Shown: positions 23,801 to 32,594, numbered from the stretch's first letter. The stretch: 64,000 nt of DNA from VXYL01 sp965199875 (GCA_965199875.1 OZ241346.1:1240001-1304000), one strand, 5' to 3'. Program-made: numbers and translations. The notes: generated from the letters alone by a model not told the origin.

Positions 23801-26067
23801 TGCCCTATCTGGTAGCGGCGCAGGATCTGGTCCGCGCTCTCCAGCGAGTGCGAACTCATCAACCCGGAGACGCGGGCGCGCGTCTGCTTCAGGACCGCAA
23901 GCTGGCTCTGTTCCGTGGCGATGTTCGCCGCCCGGGTGGCGTCGTCGAGCTGGGGGTTGTTCTTGATGGTCTCCAGGCGGAACTCGCTCATGCGAATGTT
24001 GGAGTCGAGCTGGTGCAGCGGATTGTTGCCGGCCTGGATTTCCCCAACGGCCTCAGCGTAGGAGTTGAACGCGGGCCCGTTCGTCTGAATCGCGTCTATC
24101 TTTGCCGCCGGATCCTCAATGGCTTCAATGGACTCGTCGAGCCGGGTGATCTCGTCCTGTATGGATTGCACCAACGCCTGCTGATCGACGGCAAAGGGCC
24201 AATCGGCGCGCGATATGGCATCGATGTCCGCGGCGCGCTGCAAGTCGGCGGTGATCCGCGCCTCGGCGAACTGGTCGAGGTTCTCCAGCGCCTCGGTGAC
24301 CCGCGCCAGGTCGCTGGCGTCGGTCAGGGTGGACGACAAGTCGGCCAGCGCCTGGCGGATCTGTTTCGGGCCGTTGATGCTGTCGGTGAAGCTGTTCAAG
24401 TGGGCGAGGGTCGCGAAGTCCTCCGGGTCCATGAGCTCGCGCAGCAGCGCCTCGTTGCCGGCGGCGGCATCGAGCAGCGCTTGCTGGGTTTGGCGCAGCT
24501 GGATGTGACCGTCCCACCTCACCTTGTCGCGGTATTGAAGCGCTTGTTTCGCCAGCGAATCGACGGCTTCGTCGAAGTTCCACGCCGGCGGCGGGCCGGC
24601 GGCCGCCGGCGGCGGCGTCGGCGGGTTGACGGGGACGTTCTGCAGCTGGCGAAGGGAGTTTTCCCAGTCCGTCACGCGGGCGTTGAAGGCGTCCAGCACG
24701 GCTTGCACCCTGGCGACGTCGGAGGCGTCGTACATGCTTGCCGTTCTGAGTTGCCTGGCCCTTGTGACTTCGATTTCCAGCTCCTTGCGCGCCGCGGCGA
24801 TGGCGTCGCGCACGGAGTCGGCATCGGTGAAGTCGATCTTCTTGAACTTCTTGCGTTTCAGATTACGGCGCAGCAGGGGTGACAGGCCCTGGTTGAGGTT
24901 GGTGATCTCCTCGGCGCTGGCGGCCGCCGGCGGCGGCGTCGTGGTGCTGCTCGGCGGCGTGTAGCCGATCAGCTCCATCCAGTTGTCTTCATTGAACTCC
25001 GCCCGATAGCGCGCCTGGCCGGCTTCGTCCAGTGTGCGGAAGTCCTGGGTGGCCTGGTTGTAGCTGTTGGAGCCGAGCGGGCGGGCGTTCTCCGTTTCGT
25101 CGACGCCGGTGCGCAGATCCTCCAGGGTGTCCAAGGTGTCCCCGGCGCGGGCCAAGTCGTCTTCCGCGAACGCCTCGAAGTCGAAACGGGCCACCAGCTC
25201 GGTCATGTCGCCGACTTCGGCCAGTTCGTCCAGGGAGTCGAGGATTTCCGATCCGTGCTCCACGCTCTTTGCGATATCGACGACGTCCGCGATGTTCGTG
25301 CGCGTCGCGGAGCGGACCACCCCTCCGGCGACGCCGCCGGCCAGCATCGCGCCCCCTCCGGCCGCCGCCGCGCCCCCGCCGCCGCCGCCGCCCCCGCCGC
25401 CGCCCCCGCCGCCGGGCGACGTGTCGCGTATGCCCTTGAGAACCCGCATAAGGGGTCGGAACCCAGTGGCCGCGGTGGTGTACACCTGCCCGCTGAACAT
25501 CACCGTGGCCGCCGCGTGGTTGCCGGTGCCGTACTCGCGTTCGAAGTGCGTTACGCTGGCCTCGACCAGCGCCGCGTCGGCTATCGCGGTGCCGATGTGC
25601 TCGTCGATGCCCATGAGCGTCGCGAGCCAGATGTCCGTCGGCGTGGAGACGCGTATTCCGCCGCCGGCCACCAGGTCGTCGCTCATCCCCGCCAACAGCG
25701 CCACCGGGCCGTGGTGCGTGTCGGCCACGGCGCCGGCGACCAGCGTGGTGTCGCCCATCGCAACGGCGTGCATTTTGCCGGTGATGGTCGTCTCGAGGCG
25801 CACCGCGTTGACCGTGCGCGCATGGGCTTCCTCGGTGAACGAACCGCCGACGCGCATGGTTTCCTTGCCGTCCACGATGTCGCGGGCGGCGGCTCGGCCG
25901 ATGTGCAGCTGGTCGCTTTCGCCGCGGCGCTGTTCGACATCCACCGACAGCGTGCGCAGGAGCTCCGAGTGCGTCTCGATGGCAAGGTCTTCGTCGTGGC
26001 CGTTGCCGTTGACGCCATTGGCGGCGTGGCCGTTGCTACGGCCGTTCGACGTGGAAGAGCTAGGCAT
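20857..26067 (-). CDS. Giant T6SS-associated protein, putative spike extension or effector
   Basis: About 1736 residues from ATG 26067, nine bases after GAGG (a TTG 15 bases earlier is less likely). Residues about 65-212 are short beta-strands with Gly turns (M-R-V-G-G-S-F-T-E-E, A-M-G-D-T-T-L-V-A-G-A-V), like needle-type triple beta-helix proteins. A 14-Gly hinge follows (219-232), then roughly 1000 helical residues with three related units (near 680, 947, 1182), a very basic stretch (about 1325-1370, R-Q-M-G-I-R-Y-Q-R-A-K-R-Y-R) and an unrecognised C-terminal region of about 300 residues. No signal peptide or toxin motif is recognised. It is first in the spike operon, 37 bases before a VgrG-like gene. 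It may be cargo or the missing spike needle. Confidence 0.7.
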   Translation of the reverse strand: MPSSSTSNGRSNGHAANGVNGNGHDEDLAIETHSELLRTLSVDVEQRRGESDQLHIGRAAARDIVDGKETMRVGGSFTEEAHARTVNAVRLETTITGKMHAVAMGDTTLVAGAVADTHHGPVALLAGMSDDLVAGGGIRVSTPTDIWLATLMGIDEHIGTAIADAALVEASVTHFEREYGTGNHAAATVMFSGQVYTTAATGFRPLMRVLKGIRDTSPGGGGGGGGGGGGGGAAAAGGGAMLAGGVAGGVVRSATRTNIADVVDIAKSVEHGSEILDSLDELAEVGDMTELVARFDFEAFAEDDLARAGDTLDTLEDLRTGVDETENARPLGSNSYNQATQDFRTLDEAGQARYRAEFNEDNWMELIGYTPPSSTTTPPPAAASAEEITNLNQGLSPLLRRNLKRKKFKKIDFTDADSVRDAIAAARKELEIEVTRARQLRTASMYDASDVARVQAVLDAFNARVTDWENSLRQLQNVPVNPPTPPPAAAGPPPAWNFDEAVDSLAKQALQYRDKVRWDGHIQLRQTQQALLDAAAGNEALLRELMDPEDFATLAHLNSFTDSINGPKQIRQALADLSSTLTDASDLARVTEALENLDQFAEARITADLQRAADIDAISRADWPFAVDQQALVQSIQDEITRLDESIEAIEDPAAKIDAIQTNGPAFNSYAEAVGEIQAGNNPLHQLDSNIRMSEFRLETIKNNPQLDDATRAANIATEQSQLAVLKQTRARVSGLMSSHSLESADQILRRYQIGHGGSLFGAPGSPTTAKNFQFDPFQAGRAGDLGDIDVSSAITRFQEQLDADLFSNQVDAARALTSAEDELRQFGANFRPMLEAGLSPDEFARIDFDDFASIRAGLETLANSAVGDEALVARQTLTNFDRHIYDTLEAAMASADNARGTTGNWDAGQQQLMAQALANRVQINRQLGDNDLAARYRTLAVATQSGSDPLQVLDDQIKRTQEWLSTDQNPVMRAPDGTVVGVNPRSQAMRDQLASLLRMRAEVADLVGDIAPRAVVASGTDLVDVLSSAPVVGKTDAWDNLWQPLQATKEIDDFKASVGNAARFVDAQGAAGSTAELLRADDLTSAHGVIGAADDGGTTAPRTTAIDSVDAVDSIDDAGQVWAWPAPATPLPDGIDKDSLGLKIWNSENALTNPRGASDAQEAVAARSAAFQLALQRVDDGLDPIAAIDEHITLAKANGASNLEIQAYEDVRRGIVEAMSEEYLKGVGNAQPLRSPPPVQKGKKGKKGKAASGITIELTDSVADMDFGPPLPLPQRTPDEVVKIVDISQDGRVVGTIQDAGLPVIVDAEEASNAANVRRNQEGGWLKGGGRSRWQRRRQMGIRYQRAKRYRLRESGWRWRNPFTFRKKFTRSVSNLQQATDADVVVRLDAIEVETAPPQAAADGVTPQAGVTPQAGTTNPQALLEVTENEELQHVVEAGEAHIYDSVAADEGVRHAYDVLDLPDDAVEAERYGTARTIHIVDSRNTGGYVNIGVGRARADGFKPQPPLPLDSGYKSIDSELDMVVNGKEGESIRARVKYFNRRKAAAAARGRPKAMPTQYKTLNAKQWLDAGNAHIGDDGKIVFHLDKKTMERMYGTFNGAGAPFDDSFRLDYKWQLEVDAVDADGNPLPLSAYRFDTVTDEGASQKSRLMAMAADQDASYRAGGRQAKMNAELNAKYDEAEAAHRAFLLDKHHSDDWLNYPMPLPGNVAPMPDVKLVVDDATGVGSFVRIPAPL
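25372..25413 (-). repeat. Run of 14 glycine codons
   Basis: Fourteen consecutive GGN codons, followed by AAAAGGG-type Ala/Gly codons, form a flexible hinge between the beta-rich head and the helical body of the giant protein. On the DNA it is a near-pure C run on the plus strand and could slip in length. Confidence 0.9.
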
Positions 26068-26188
26068 CGTCGTTGACCTCAAGCAGCCAAGGAACGGCGA
26101 ACAGCAGCAACCAGTGCCTGACGGGTGCCCTTAACGAAACGTCGTGAAGCATAGCCAACACTGCCGACTTGCCGCTGCTCGTTGGGGA

Positions 26189-26217
26189 AATATGTACCCG
26201 CCGCAAGTGTCTGTCAA
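26189..26217 (-). promoter_or_regulatory. Strong sigma70-type promoter of the spike operon
   Basis: Minus strand TTGACA (26217-26212), a 17-base spacer and CATATT (26194-26189), about 115 bases before the ATG of the giant gene. The 226-bp gap is clearly AT-richer than its surroundings. The same TTGACA box drives tssB. Confidence 0.72.
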
Positions 26218-26293
26218 CCGCACGAAAAATGGAAGGCGCACGACAAACAATGGCGAAAGGATGCAAATTGGTGCAAACAGCACTGGCGGGGCT

Positions 26294-26692
26294 CTAGCTC
26301 GATCCGCAACGCCGCTCCAGTTCCGCGCGCAGGGCGGCCAACACGCGCTCGCTCTCGCTGGCCCGCCGTTCCGCTTCCATCGCGCGTCGGTCGGACTGCG
26401 CCGCTTTCGCCTGCGTTTCGGCAAGCCGTTCTTGCGCCTCGGCGGCCTCCAAGCGGGCCCGCGCGGCGTCTTCGGCTTCTTCGTCCAGCGTGCGGATGCA
26501 GGCGCCGGTCTTCGGCTCGAAGAAGCGCAGCTCGCCGTCTCGAAGGCGCAGCTCCAGTCCCAGCGCCTCGCTCTCGAAGCGCCCCTCGGACGCAGGCTCG
26601 ACGGCTTCGTAGACGCCGCCGCGCAGACGGTAGCCCTCGAGCGGCGCATCCAGCCAGCGAACCCGCGGGTCGTACAGCCAGCACTCCTGCAC
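26294..26692 (-). pseudogene. Truncated Uma2-family nuclease remnant with coiled-coil tail
   Basis: The minus-strand frame encodes the C-terminal part of a Uma2 (DUF820, PD-(D/E)XK) protein: F-L-G-V-Q-E-C-W-L-Y-D-P-R, then Y-R-L-R-G-G-V-Y-E-A-V-E-P, G-R-F-E-S-E-A-L-G-L-E-L-R-L and a long Ala/Glu/Arg coiled coil (about 85-130). The catalytic core that should precede L-G-V-x-E-x-W is absent. The frame runs upstream only to a TGA near 26796 without resembling the family, where the TonB receptor start now sits. The GTG at 26692 could still give a 132-residue peptide. It appears to be a deletion remnant. Confidence 0.65.
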
Positions 26693-26769
26693 GCCGAGGA
26701 ACTCGACGGCTTCGCCAAGCCGCCTTGAGCGGGGTGCCCAGCCTGCGAACGGGCCTGCAGCGGATTGGT

Positions 26770-29469
26770 ATGATCGACCCTCGCTTCCTTCCGGCCTTCA
26801 AGCCCATGACGCTTCGCAACGACGGTCCTTCTGCTGGCGGCGACGTGCCGCGCTGTCCGAGCGCCTGGCGCGCCGCGCTCGCCATCGCTTTGCTTTGCTG
26901 GCCAGCGCCAAGCGCCTCGGCGGCGGCCGCCGGCGCGGCGATCGAAGAGGTGGTCGTGGTGGCGAGAACCGGCAGCCGCATCAAGCGCCAGCTGGATTCG
27001 CCGTCGCCCTTGGCGGAATACGACGCCGACGCACTGCGCCGCAGCGCCGCCAAGGATCTGCGCGACCTGGTGGGCATGCTGCCGATCAACAGCGGCGCCG
27101 AGAACAACTCCGACAACCTGACGCAGAACTTCACCGTCGGCACCGCCAACATCAATCTGCGCGGCCTCGGCATCGCCTCCACGCTGGTGCTGCTGAACGG
27201 CAAGCGGCAGGTGCAGTCCGCGGTGCAGACCGACGACGGCGCCAGCTTCGTGGACCTGGCCGCGCTGGTGCCGCAACTGGCCATCGAACGGGTGGAGATC
27301 CTCAAGGACGGCGCGTCGGCCATCTACGGCTCGGACGCGGTGGCCGGCGTCGCCAACTTCATCACCCGGCGCGACTTCGACGGCGCGGAAGTTCACCTCG
27401 AGTACCGCTCGCGCACCGGCAACGGCAGCCAGGACGACGTCAACGTCGATGGCGTGCTGGGCCGCGCGCTGGGGCACGGCGGCTCGTTGCTGCTCGCCGC
27501 CAGCTATCTGCGGCGAACGTCGCTGGTGCTCGGCGAGGTGGACTGGCTGCGCCCCGCCACCAGCGGGTTCGGCAATCCGGGCAGCTTCAACGTGCCCTCG
27601 CTGGGGCGCACCGTGGCCGACGCCGGCTGCACCGCCAACGGCGGGCTGCTGCAAGAACTGGCCAACGGCAGCACCATCTGCCGCTTCGACTACGGGCCGC
27701 AGATCACCGCCGTGCCGGAGGAGGAACGTCTGCAAGGCTACGCCCGGGCCGACTGGCCCTCGTTCGACAGCGCGCGGCTTTGGGCCGAGATCGCCTTTGC
27801 CAGAAACGACATCAGCCGCGAAGTGTCGCCGAGCTTTCCGGTGCTGAACACGCCTCTGGTGCCGGCGCGCCATCCTGGCAACGTCTTCGGCGAGGAGGTG
27901 TTCTTCCAAGGCCGGCCGTTCGGCGTCGGCCAGCCGACCGAGATCAACTACTACCAGCACGACACCGTGCGTCTGGCGCTTGGCGCGGAGGGAGACTTCG
28001 CCAACGGCATGGCCTGGGACGTCTCTCTGGTGCGCGCCGCCAACGACGCGCTGCTGAACCCCCGGGACGTGATCGCGGCCAACTTCCAGGCCGCGCTGCG
28101 CGGCTTTGGCGGGGCTGGCTGCGACACCAGCCCCACTGCCGCAGCCAGCGCCCGGCCGGGGCAGGGCGCCTGCCGCTACTTCAACCCCTTCAGTTCGGCC
28201 TTCTCGGCGCTGCCGGGGGAGGCGACCTACAACGACCCCGCCTTGCGCGGGTTCATCATCGGCGACTATCTGGGCGACGCCGAGTCCGAGCGCTGGGTGT
28301 TCGACGCCAATCTGACGGGCTTCTTCGGCAGCCTGGCCGGCGGCCCGGCGGGCTTCGCCGTCGGCGTGCAGCGACGCCGCGAATCGCTGACCACCGTGTA
28401 CGATTCGATCACGCAGCACGACGGCTTCGCCTTCCTGATCGGCAACCGCAATTTCGACGGCGCCACCCGCGTGCTTGCGGCCTACGGCGAACTCTGGCTG
28501 CCGCTGGCGGCGCGCCTCGAAGCAACCCTCGCGCTGCGCTTCGAGGACTACGGCGGCGGCGGCGACACCGTCGACCCCAAGGCGACGGTGCTCTGGTCGC
28601 CGCAGCCGAGCATTGCGCTGCGCGCCTCGGCGGGGACCTCGTTCCGGGCGCCGTCCACCTTCCAGACCCAGGGCGTGCAGACCAACTTCGTCAACATCCT
28701 CGACTTCGACGGCACGCGAACCTTCGCCGGACGCCGCACCGTGGGCGACCCGGACTTGCAGCCGGAGACATCCACCGCCTTCAACGTCGGCGGCACCTGG
28801 CAGCCGAAGGGGCCGGGCGGCAACGCCGAGATCGGCCTCGACTACTGGAACATCGCCTTCAAGGACGTGCTGCGCAAGGACAACGCGCAGGCCATCGTCA
28901 ACGCCGACCCGTTCGACGCGCGCATCGAGCGCACCTCCGCCGGCACCGTCGCCATCGTCAACGTCGCCTTCATCAACGCGGACGCCATCGACGCCAGCGG
29001 CGTGGACTTCTCCGCCCGCTACCGCTTCGACACGCGCTTCGGACGCATCTCGCCCTACCTGGAGGGCACCGTGCTGCTCGGCTACGACGTCAGCAACGCC
29101 GGCCGGCGCGTCGATGCGCTGAACCGGCTGAACCGCGCCAACGCCGGAGCGCCCAATCAACGTCTGAGGACGAACGTCGGCGCCAACCTGGAGCGCGGGC
29201 GCGTGGGCATCGACGTTCGGCTGCAACACGTCGGCGGCTACGAGGACGACGGCGGCGGCGGCATCGACGCGTTCACCACCATCGACGCCAACATCGCCAT
29301 CGATCTGGGCGACTTGCTGGGCCGCGGTTCCAGCACGGCGCTGCGCGTCGGCGCCATCAATGCGACGGATGCGGATCCGCCGTTCGTGAACATCGCCGGC
29401 AGCTACGACCCGCGCTCCGCGGACCCGCGCGGGCGAAGGCTGTTCGCGCGCCTGGAGATGCGCCTGTAG
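26770..29469 (+). CDS. TonB-dependent outer-membrane receptor
   Basis: 899 residues from ATG 26770; ATG 26806 is an equally possible start and puts the signal peptide (A-A-L-A-I-A-L-L-C-W-P-A-P-S-A-S-A) closer to the N-terminus. The TonB box region is E-E-V-V-V-V-A-R, followed by the plug domain with the hallmark E-I-L-K-D-G-A-S-A-I-Y-G-S-D-A-V-A-G-V and the beta-barrel to the C-terminus (F-A-R-L-E-M-R-L, ending in a hydrophobic residue). The plug signature is that of large SusC/CirA-like receptors. No FecI/FecR pair or transport genes adjoin, so the ligand is unknown. It converges on recJ. Confidence 0.93.
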   Translation: MIDPRFLPAFKPMTLRNDGPSAGGDVPRCPSAWRAALAIALLCWPAPSASAAAAGAAIEEVVVVARTGSRIKRQLDSPSPLAEYDADALRRSAAKDLRDLVGMLPINSGAENNSDNLTQNFTVGTANINLRGLGIASTLVLLNGKRQVQSAVQTDDGASFVDLAALVPQLAIERVEILKDGASAIYGSDAVAGVANFITRRDFDGAEVHLEYRSRTGNGSQDDVNVDGVLGRALGHGGSLLLAASYLRRTSLVLGEVDWLRPATSGFGNPGSFNVPSLGRTVADAGCTANGGLLQELANGSTICRFDYGPQITAVPEEERLQGYARADWPSFDSARLWAEIAFARNDISREVSPSFPVLNTPLVPARHPGNVFGEEVFFQGRPFGVGQPTEINYYQHDTVRLALGAEGDFANGMAWDVSLVRAANDALLNPRDVIAANFQAALRGFGGAGCDTSPTAAASARPGQGACRYFNPFSSAFSALPGEATYNDPALRGFIIGDYLGDAESERWVFDANLTGFFGSLAGGPAGFAVGVQRRRESLTTVYDSITQHDGFAFLIGNRNFDGATRVLAAYGELWLPLAARLEATLALRFEDYGGGGDTVDPKATVLWSPQPSIALRASAGTSFRAPSTFQTQGVQTNFVNILDFDGTRTFAGRRTVGDPDLQPETSTAFNVGGTWQPKGPGGNAEIGLDYWNIAFKDVLRKDNAQAIVNADPFDARIERTSAGTVAIVNVAFINADAIDASGVDFSARYRFDTRFGRISPYLEGTVLLGYDVSNAGRRVDALNRLNRANAGAPNQRLRTNVGANLERGRVGIDVRLQHVGGYEDDGGGGIDAFTTIDANIAIDLGDLLGRGSSTALRVGAINATDADPPFVNIAGSYDPRSADPRGRRLFARLEMRL

Positions 29470-29527
29470 ATGCCTTGCGGCGTCGCGGACGCTCGAAAAG
29501 CTCGCGACGGGACACGCGCCGCGCAGG

Positions 29528-31231
29528 TCAGCAGGCCTCGATGCGTTCTATCTCCAGTTGCAGGGTGTCCACGTCGTCGTAGTCGTTGACGCCCAGCCGG
29601 TAGACCGCCTGCACCCTCTTGCCATCCACCGGCTCGGTATCGAAGGCGATGGCGTCGGCGACGCGCTCGTCGCGCTTCAGCACCAGCCGCAGATGCCGTT
29701 CGCCCACCACGCGCTGGGCGACCACGTCGAACTCGCCGTGAAACGACGGCTCTTCGAAGCCCTGGCCCCAAGGCCCGTGGGCGGCGATCAGGCGTGCGTT
29801 TTCGACGTTCAAGTCCGTGCCCGCCAGTTCGCCGTCGGTGACCACGATGCCGGCCAGATCCCGCTCGCTGACGCGCCCGGCCACCGCCTCGTTGAAGGCG
29901 TGGCGAAAGCGCGGCAGATGGCTGCGCTTGAGCGTCAGGCCGGCGGCCATGGCATGGCCGCCGAATCGACCCACGAGGCCTGGAACCCGCGCCGCGCACT
30001 CGGCGATGGCGTCGCGAACGTGCAAGCCAGGAATCGACCGCGCCGAGCCTTTCAGCTCGTCCGGCGCCTGCCGACCGGCATCCGCGAAGGCGATGACCGG
30101 CCGCCCGAAGCGCTCGCGCATCCTGCCGGCGACGATGCCGATGACGCCCTGGTGCCAGCCGTCGCCCGGTTCGTAGATGCAGATGCCGACATCGCCGGCG
30201 TGGGCCTCGGCGTCGATCCTGGCGATGGCGACCTCGTTCATCGCGCCTTCGATCTCGCGGCGCTCGCTGTTCAGCTCGTGCAGACGGGCGGCCAGCAGTC
30301 GCGCCGTCGCCATCTCCTCGGCGAGCAGGCAGCGGATGCCGATGGCCATGTCCTCAAGCCGCCCGGCGGCGTTCAGGCGCGGCGCCACGGCGAAGCCGAG
30401 GTCGCTGGCGACCAGCTTGCTGGCGGCGCGTTTCGACACCTCGACGAGGGCCGCGATGCCGGGCCGGGCGCGCCCGGCGCGCATGCGCCGCAAGCCCTGG
30501 TGGACCAGGATGCGGTTGTTGCGGTCGAGGGGAACCACGTCGGCCACGGTGCCGACGGCTACCAGGTCCAGCCAGTCCGCAAGCCTGGGTTCGGCAATGC
30601 CGCGCTTGCGGAAGTGTCCGGCGGCGCGCAGGGCGCCGCGCACCGCTCCCATGACGTAGTAGGCCACGCCGACGCCAGCGAGATGGCGGCTTGGGAAGGC
30701 CGATTCCGGCAGATTGGGGTTCACCATGGCGCGCGCTGGCGGCCGTTCGTCGCCGGGCAGGTGGTGATCGGTGACCACCACGTCGACGCCGTTCGACTGC
30801 GCCAGCGCCACTCCGTCGATGCTGGTGACGCCGTTGTCCACGGTCACCAGAACGTCCGGGCGACGCTCGAGCGCCACCTCGACCAGCTCCGGCGTGAGTC
30901 CGTAGCCGTACTCGAAGCGATTGGGCACCAGGAAGTCCACGTGCCGGGCGCCGAAGGCCCTGAACACCGACACGCACAAAGCCGAGGCGGTGGCGCCGTC
31001 GGCATCGAAGTCGCCGGCCACGAGAATGCGTTCGCCAGCGGTCACGGCACGGGCGAGGCGCTCGGCCGCGGCGTCGATGCCGGGCAGGCTGGCCGGGGGA
31101 TGCAGTCCCGCCAGCGGCAGTTCCAGATCCGCCGCCTCGGCGACGCCGCGGGCCGCCAGGGCGGCACTCAGAAAGGGCGGCAGGCCGGCATCCAGGCTGG
31201 AAGTTGGCGCCGGCCGGGTCTCGACGATCAC
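29528..31231 (-). CDS. recJ: Single-stranded-DNA-specific exonuclease RecJ
   Basis: 567 residues from GTG 31231. DHH-family motifs are all present: D-F-D-A-D-G (74-79), V-D-N-G-V, T-D-H-H (154-157), then G-T-V-A-D-V-V-P-L, the DHHA1-type G-W-H-Q-G-V-I-G-I-V-A-G-R and G-G-H-A-M-A-A-G-L. RecJ degrades 5' single-stranded ends in recombination and mismatch repair. It lies 46 bases downstream of hom at the end of the xerD-dsbC-hom-recJ group. Length is normal. Confidence 0.97.
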   Translation of the reverse strand: MIVETRPAPTSSLDAGLPPFLSAALAARGVAEAADLELPLAGLHPPASLPGIDAAAERLARAVTAGERILVAGDFDADGATASALCVSVFRAFGARHVDFLVPNRFEYGYGLTPELVEVALERRPDVLVTVDNGVTSIDGVALAQSNGVDVVVTDHHLPGDERPPARAMVNPNLPESAFPSRHLAGVGVAYYVMGAVRGALRAAGHFRKRGIAEPRLADWLDLVAVGTVADVVPLDRNNRILVHQGLRRMRAGRARPGIAALVEVSKRAASKLVASDLGFAVAPRLNAAGRLEDMAIGIRCLLAEEMATARLLAARLHELNSERREIEGAMNEVAIARIDAEAHAGDVGICIYEPGDGWHQGVIGIVAGRMRERFGRPVIAFADAGRQAPDELKGSARSIPGLHVRDAIAECAARVPGLVGRFGGHAMAAGLTLKRSHLPRFRHAFNEAVAGRVSERDLAGIVVTDGELAGTDLNVENARLIAAHGPWGQGFEEPSFHGEFDVVAQRVVGERHLRLVLKRDERVADAIAFDTEPVDGKRVQAVYRLGVNDYDDVDTLQLEIERIEAC

Positions 31232-31277
31232 GGCGCCGGCCTGCCTTCGGCAAGGAGGCTGCCGGCGGCTTGCCGTT

Positions 31278-32594
31278 TCAAGCGCTCGGCGCCAGCGCGT
31301 CCAGGTCGGCGACGCGGATGCGCGTGATGTCGCCGGAGACGCCGGACAGTTGCCGCAGTTCCGCCAGCGACTCCCTGAGCGCCGGCTCGGCCACGTCGTT
31401 GGTGAGGATGACGATGGGCACCCAGGGCTCGCTGCCCGAGCGAATGGCTTGCGGGCGCTGAATCACCGCCTCGATGGAGATGTCGCGGCGGCTGAGCACC
31501 TCCGCGACCTCGGCGAACACCCCAGGCTGGTCCATCGCCGGAACTTTCAGATAGTGCGGACAGCTGACGCCGTCGATGGCGAAGCACGGCAGCCGCCCGG
31601 CGACGGCCTTGGGAACCGGCAGCGTGCCCCGCGCCAGCTCCACTAGGTCGGCGACCACCGCCGAAGCGGTCGCCAGGCCGCCGGCGCCAGCGCCGACGTA
31701 GAGCGTCGGCCCCACCGCATCGCCATGCGCCAGCACCGCGTTCATCACCCCGGATACCTTGGCGATCAACAGAGACTCCGGCACCAGCGCCGGATGCACC
31801 CGCGCTTCCACCAGGGGCCCGCGCTGCTGGTCCTCGTGCAAGCGCGCGATGGCCAGGTGCTTGACGGCGAAGCCCAGCTCCCTGGCGTACTGGATGTCCT
31901 CGCGGTCCAAATTGGATATGCCTTCGACGTAGACGTCGTCGACGGCGATGCCGGTGTCGAAGGCCAGCGCCGCCAGCACGGCCAGCTTCTGCGCCGCGTC
32001 GATGCCGTCGACGTCGAAGGTCGGGTCGGCCTCCGCGTAGCCGAGCCGCTGCGCCGTGGCCAACGCCTCGGCGAAGCTCCAGCCGTCGTCTTCCATCGCC
32101 GTCAGAATGTAGTTGCAGGTGCCGTTGACGATGCCCGCCAGGGCGGTGACGCGGTTGGCCGCGAGGCCCGTGCGCAAGGCGTTGACGACGGGAATGCCGC
32201 CGGCCACCGATGCCTCGAAGCCAACGGCCAGGCCGCGCCCGCTGGCCAAGGCGAAGAGTTCGTCGCCGCATGCCGCAAGCAGCGCCTTGTTCGCCGTGAC
32301 CAGCGGCTGGCCAGCGCCGAGCGCCCGTTCGGCGAGTTCCCGGGCCGCGCCGTCGCCGCCGATCAGCTCGACCACCACGTCGACATCGTTGCCGACGAGG
32401 GAACGCAAGTCGGTGCTGAACGCCGCGCCGTGCAGGTCCACTTCCGGTTTGGCGCGCCGGCTGGCGACGCGCACCACGTCGATGCGCCGTCCGGCGCGCT
32501 CGGCGATGGCCGCGCCGTTTTCGGCGAGCAGGCGAACGACGCTGCTGCCGACGACGCCGAGGCCGGCCAGGCCGACCCGCAACGGGGGTGGCAC
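31278..32594 (-). CDS. hom: Homoserine dehydrogenase
   Basis: 438 residues from GTG 32594, six bases after AGGAG. The N-terminal NAD-binding fold reads V-G-L-A-G-L-G-V-V-G-S; V-T-A-N-K-A-L-L and the substrate block G-I-V-N-G-T-C-N-Y-I-L-T-x-M are present, with D-P-T-F-D-V-D-G-I-D-A-A-Q-K-L. The last 90 residues are an ACT domain for threonine feedback (Q-P-G-V-F-A-E-V-A-E-V-L). It reduces aspartate semialdehyde to homoserine for Met and Thr. The gene follows dsbC by 17 bases; thrC, a usual neighbour in related genomes, is not here and recJ follows instead. Confidence 0.97.
   Translation of the reverse strand: MPPPLRVGLAGLGVVGSSVVRLLAENGAAIAERAGRRIDVVRVASRRAKPEVDLHGAAFSTDLRSLVGNDVDVVVELIGGDGAARELAERALGAGQPLVTANKALLAACGDELFALASGRGLAVGFEASVAGGIPVVNALRTGLAANRVTALAGIVNGTCNYILTAMEDDGWSFAEALATAQRLGYAEADPTFDVDGIDAAQKLAVLAALAFDTGIAVDDVYVEGISNLDREDIQYARELGFAVKHLAIARLHEDQQRGPLVEARVHPALVPESLLIAKVSGVMNAVLAHGDAVGPTLYVGAGAGGLATASAVVADLVELARGTLPVPKAVAGRLPCFAIDGVSCPHYLKVPAMDQPGVFAEVAEVLSRRDISIEAVIQRPQAIRSGSEPWVPIVILTNDVAEPALRESLAELRQLSGVSGDITRIRVADLDALAPSA

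Noticed and set aside
14396..24882. Very long plus-strand open frames opposite the VgrG-like and giant genes (over 1300 codons each).
   Set aside because: They mirror minus-strand genes with good motifs, have no recognisable domains and no ribosome sites. In GC-rich DNA the opposite strand of a real gene often lacks stops.
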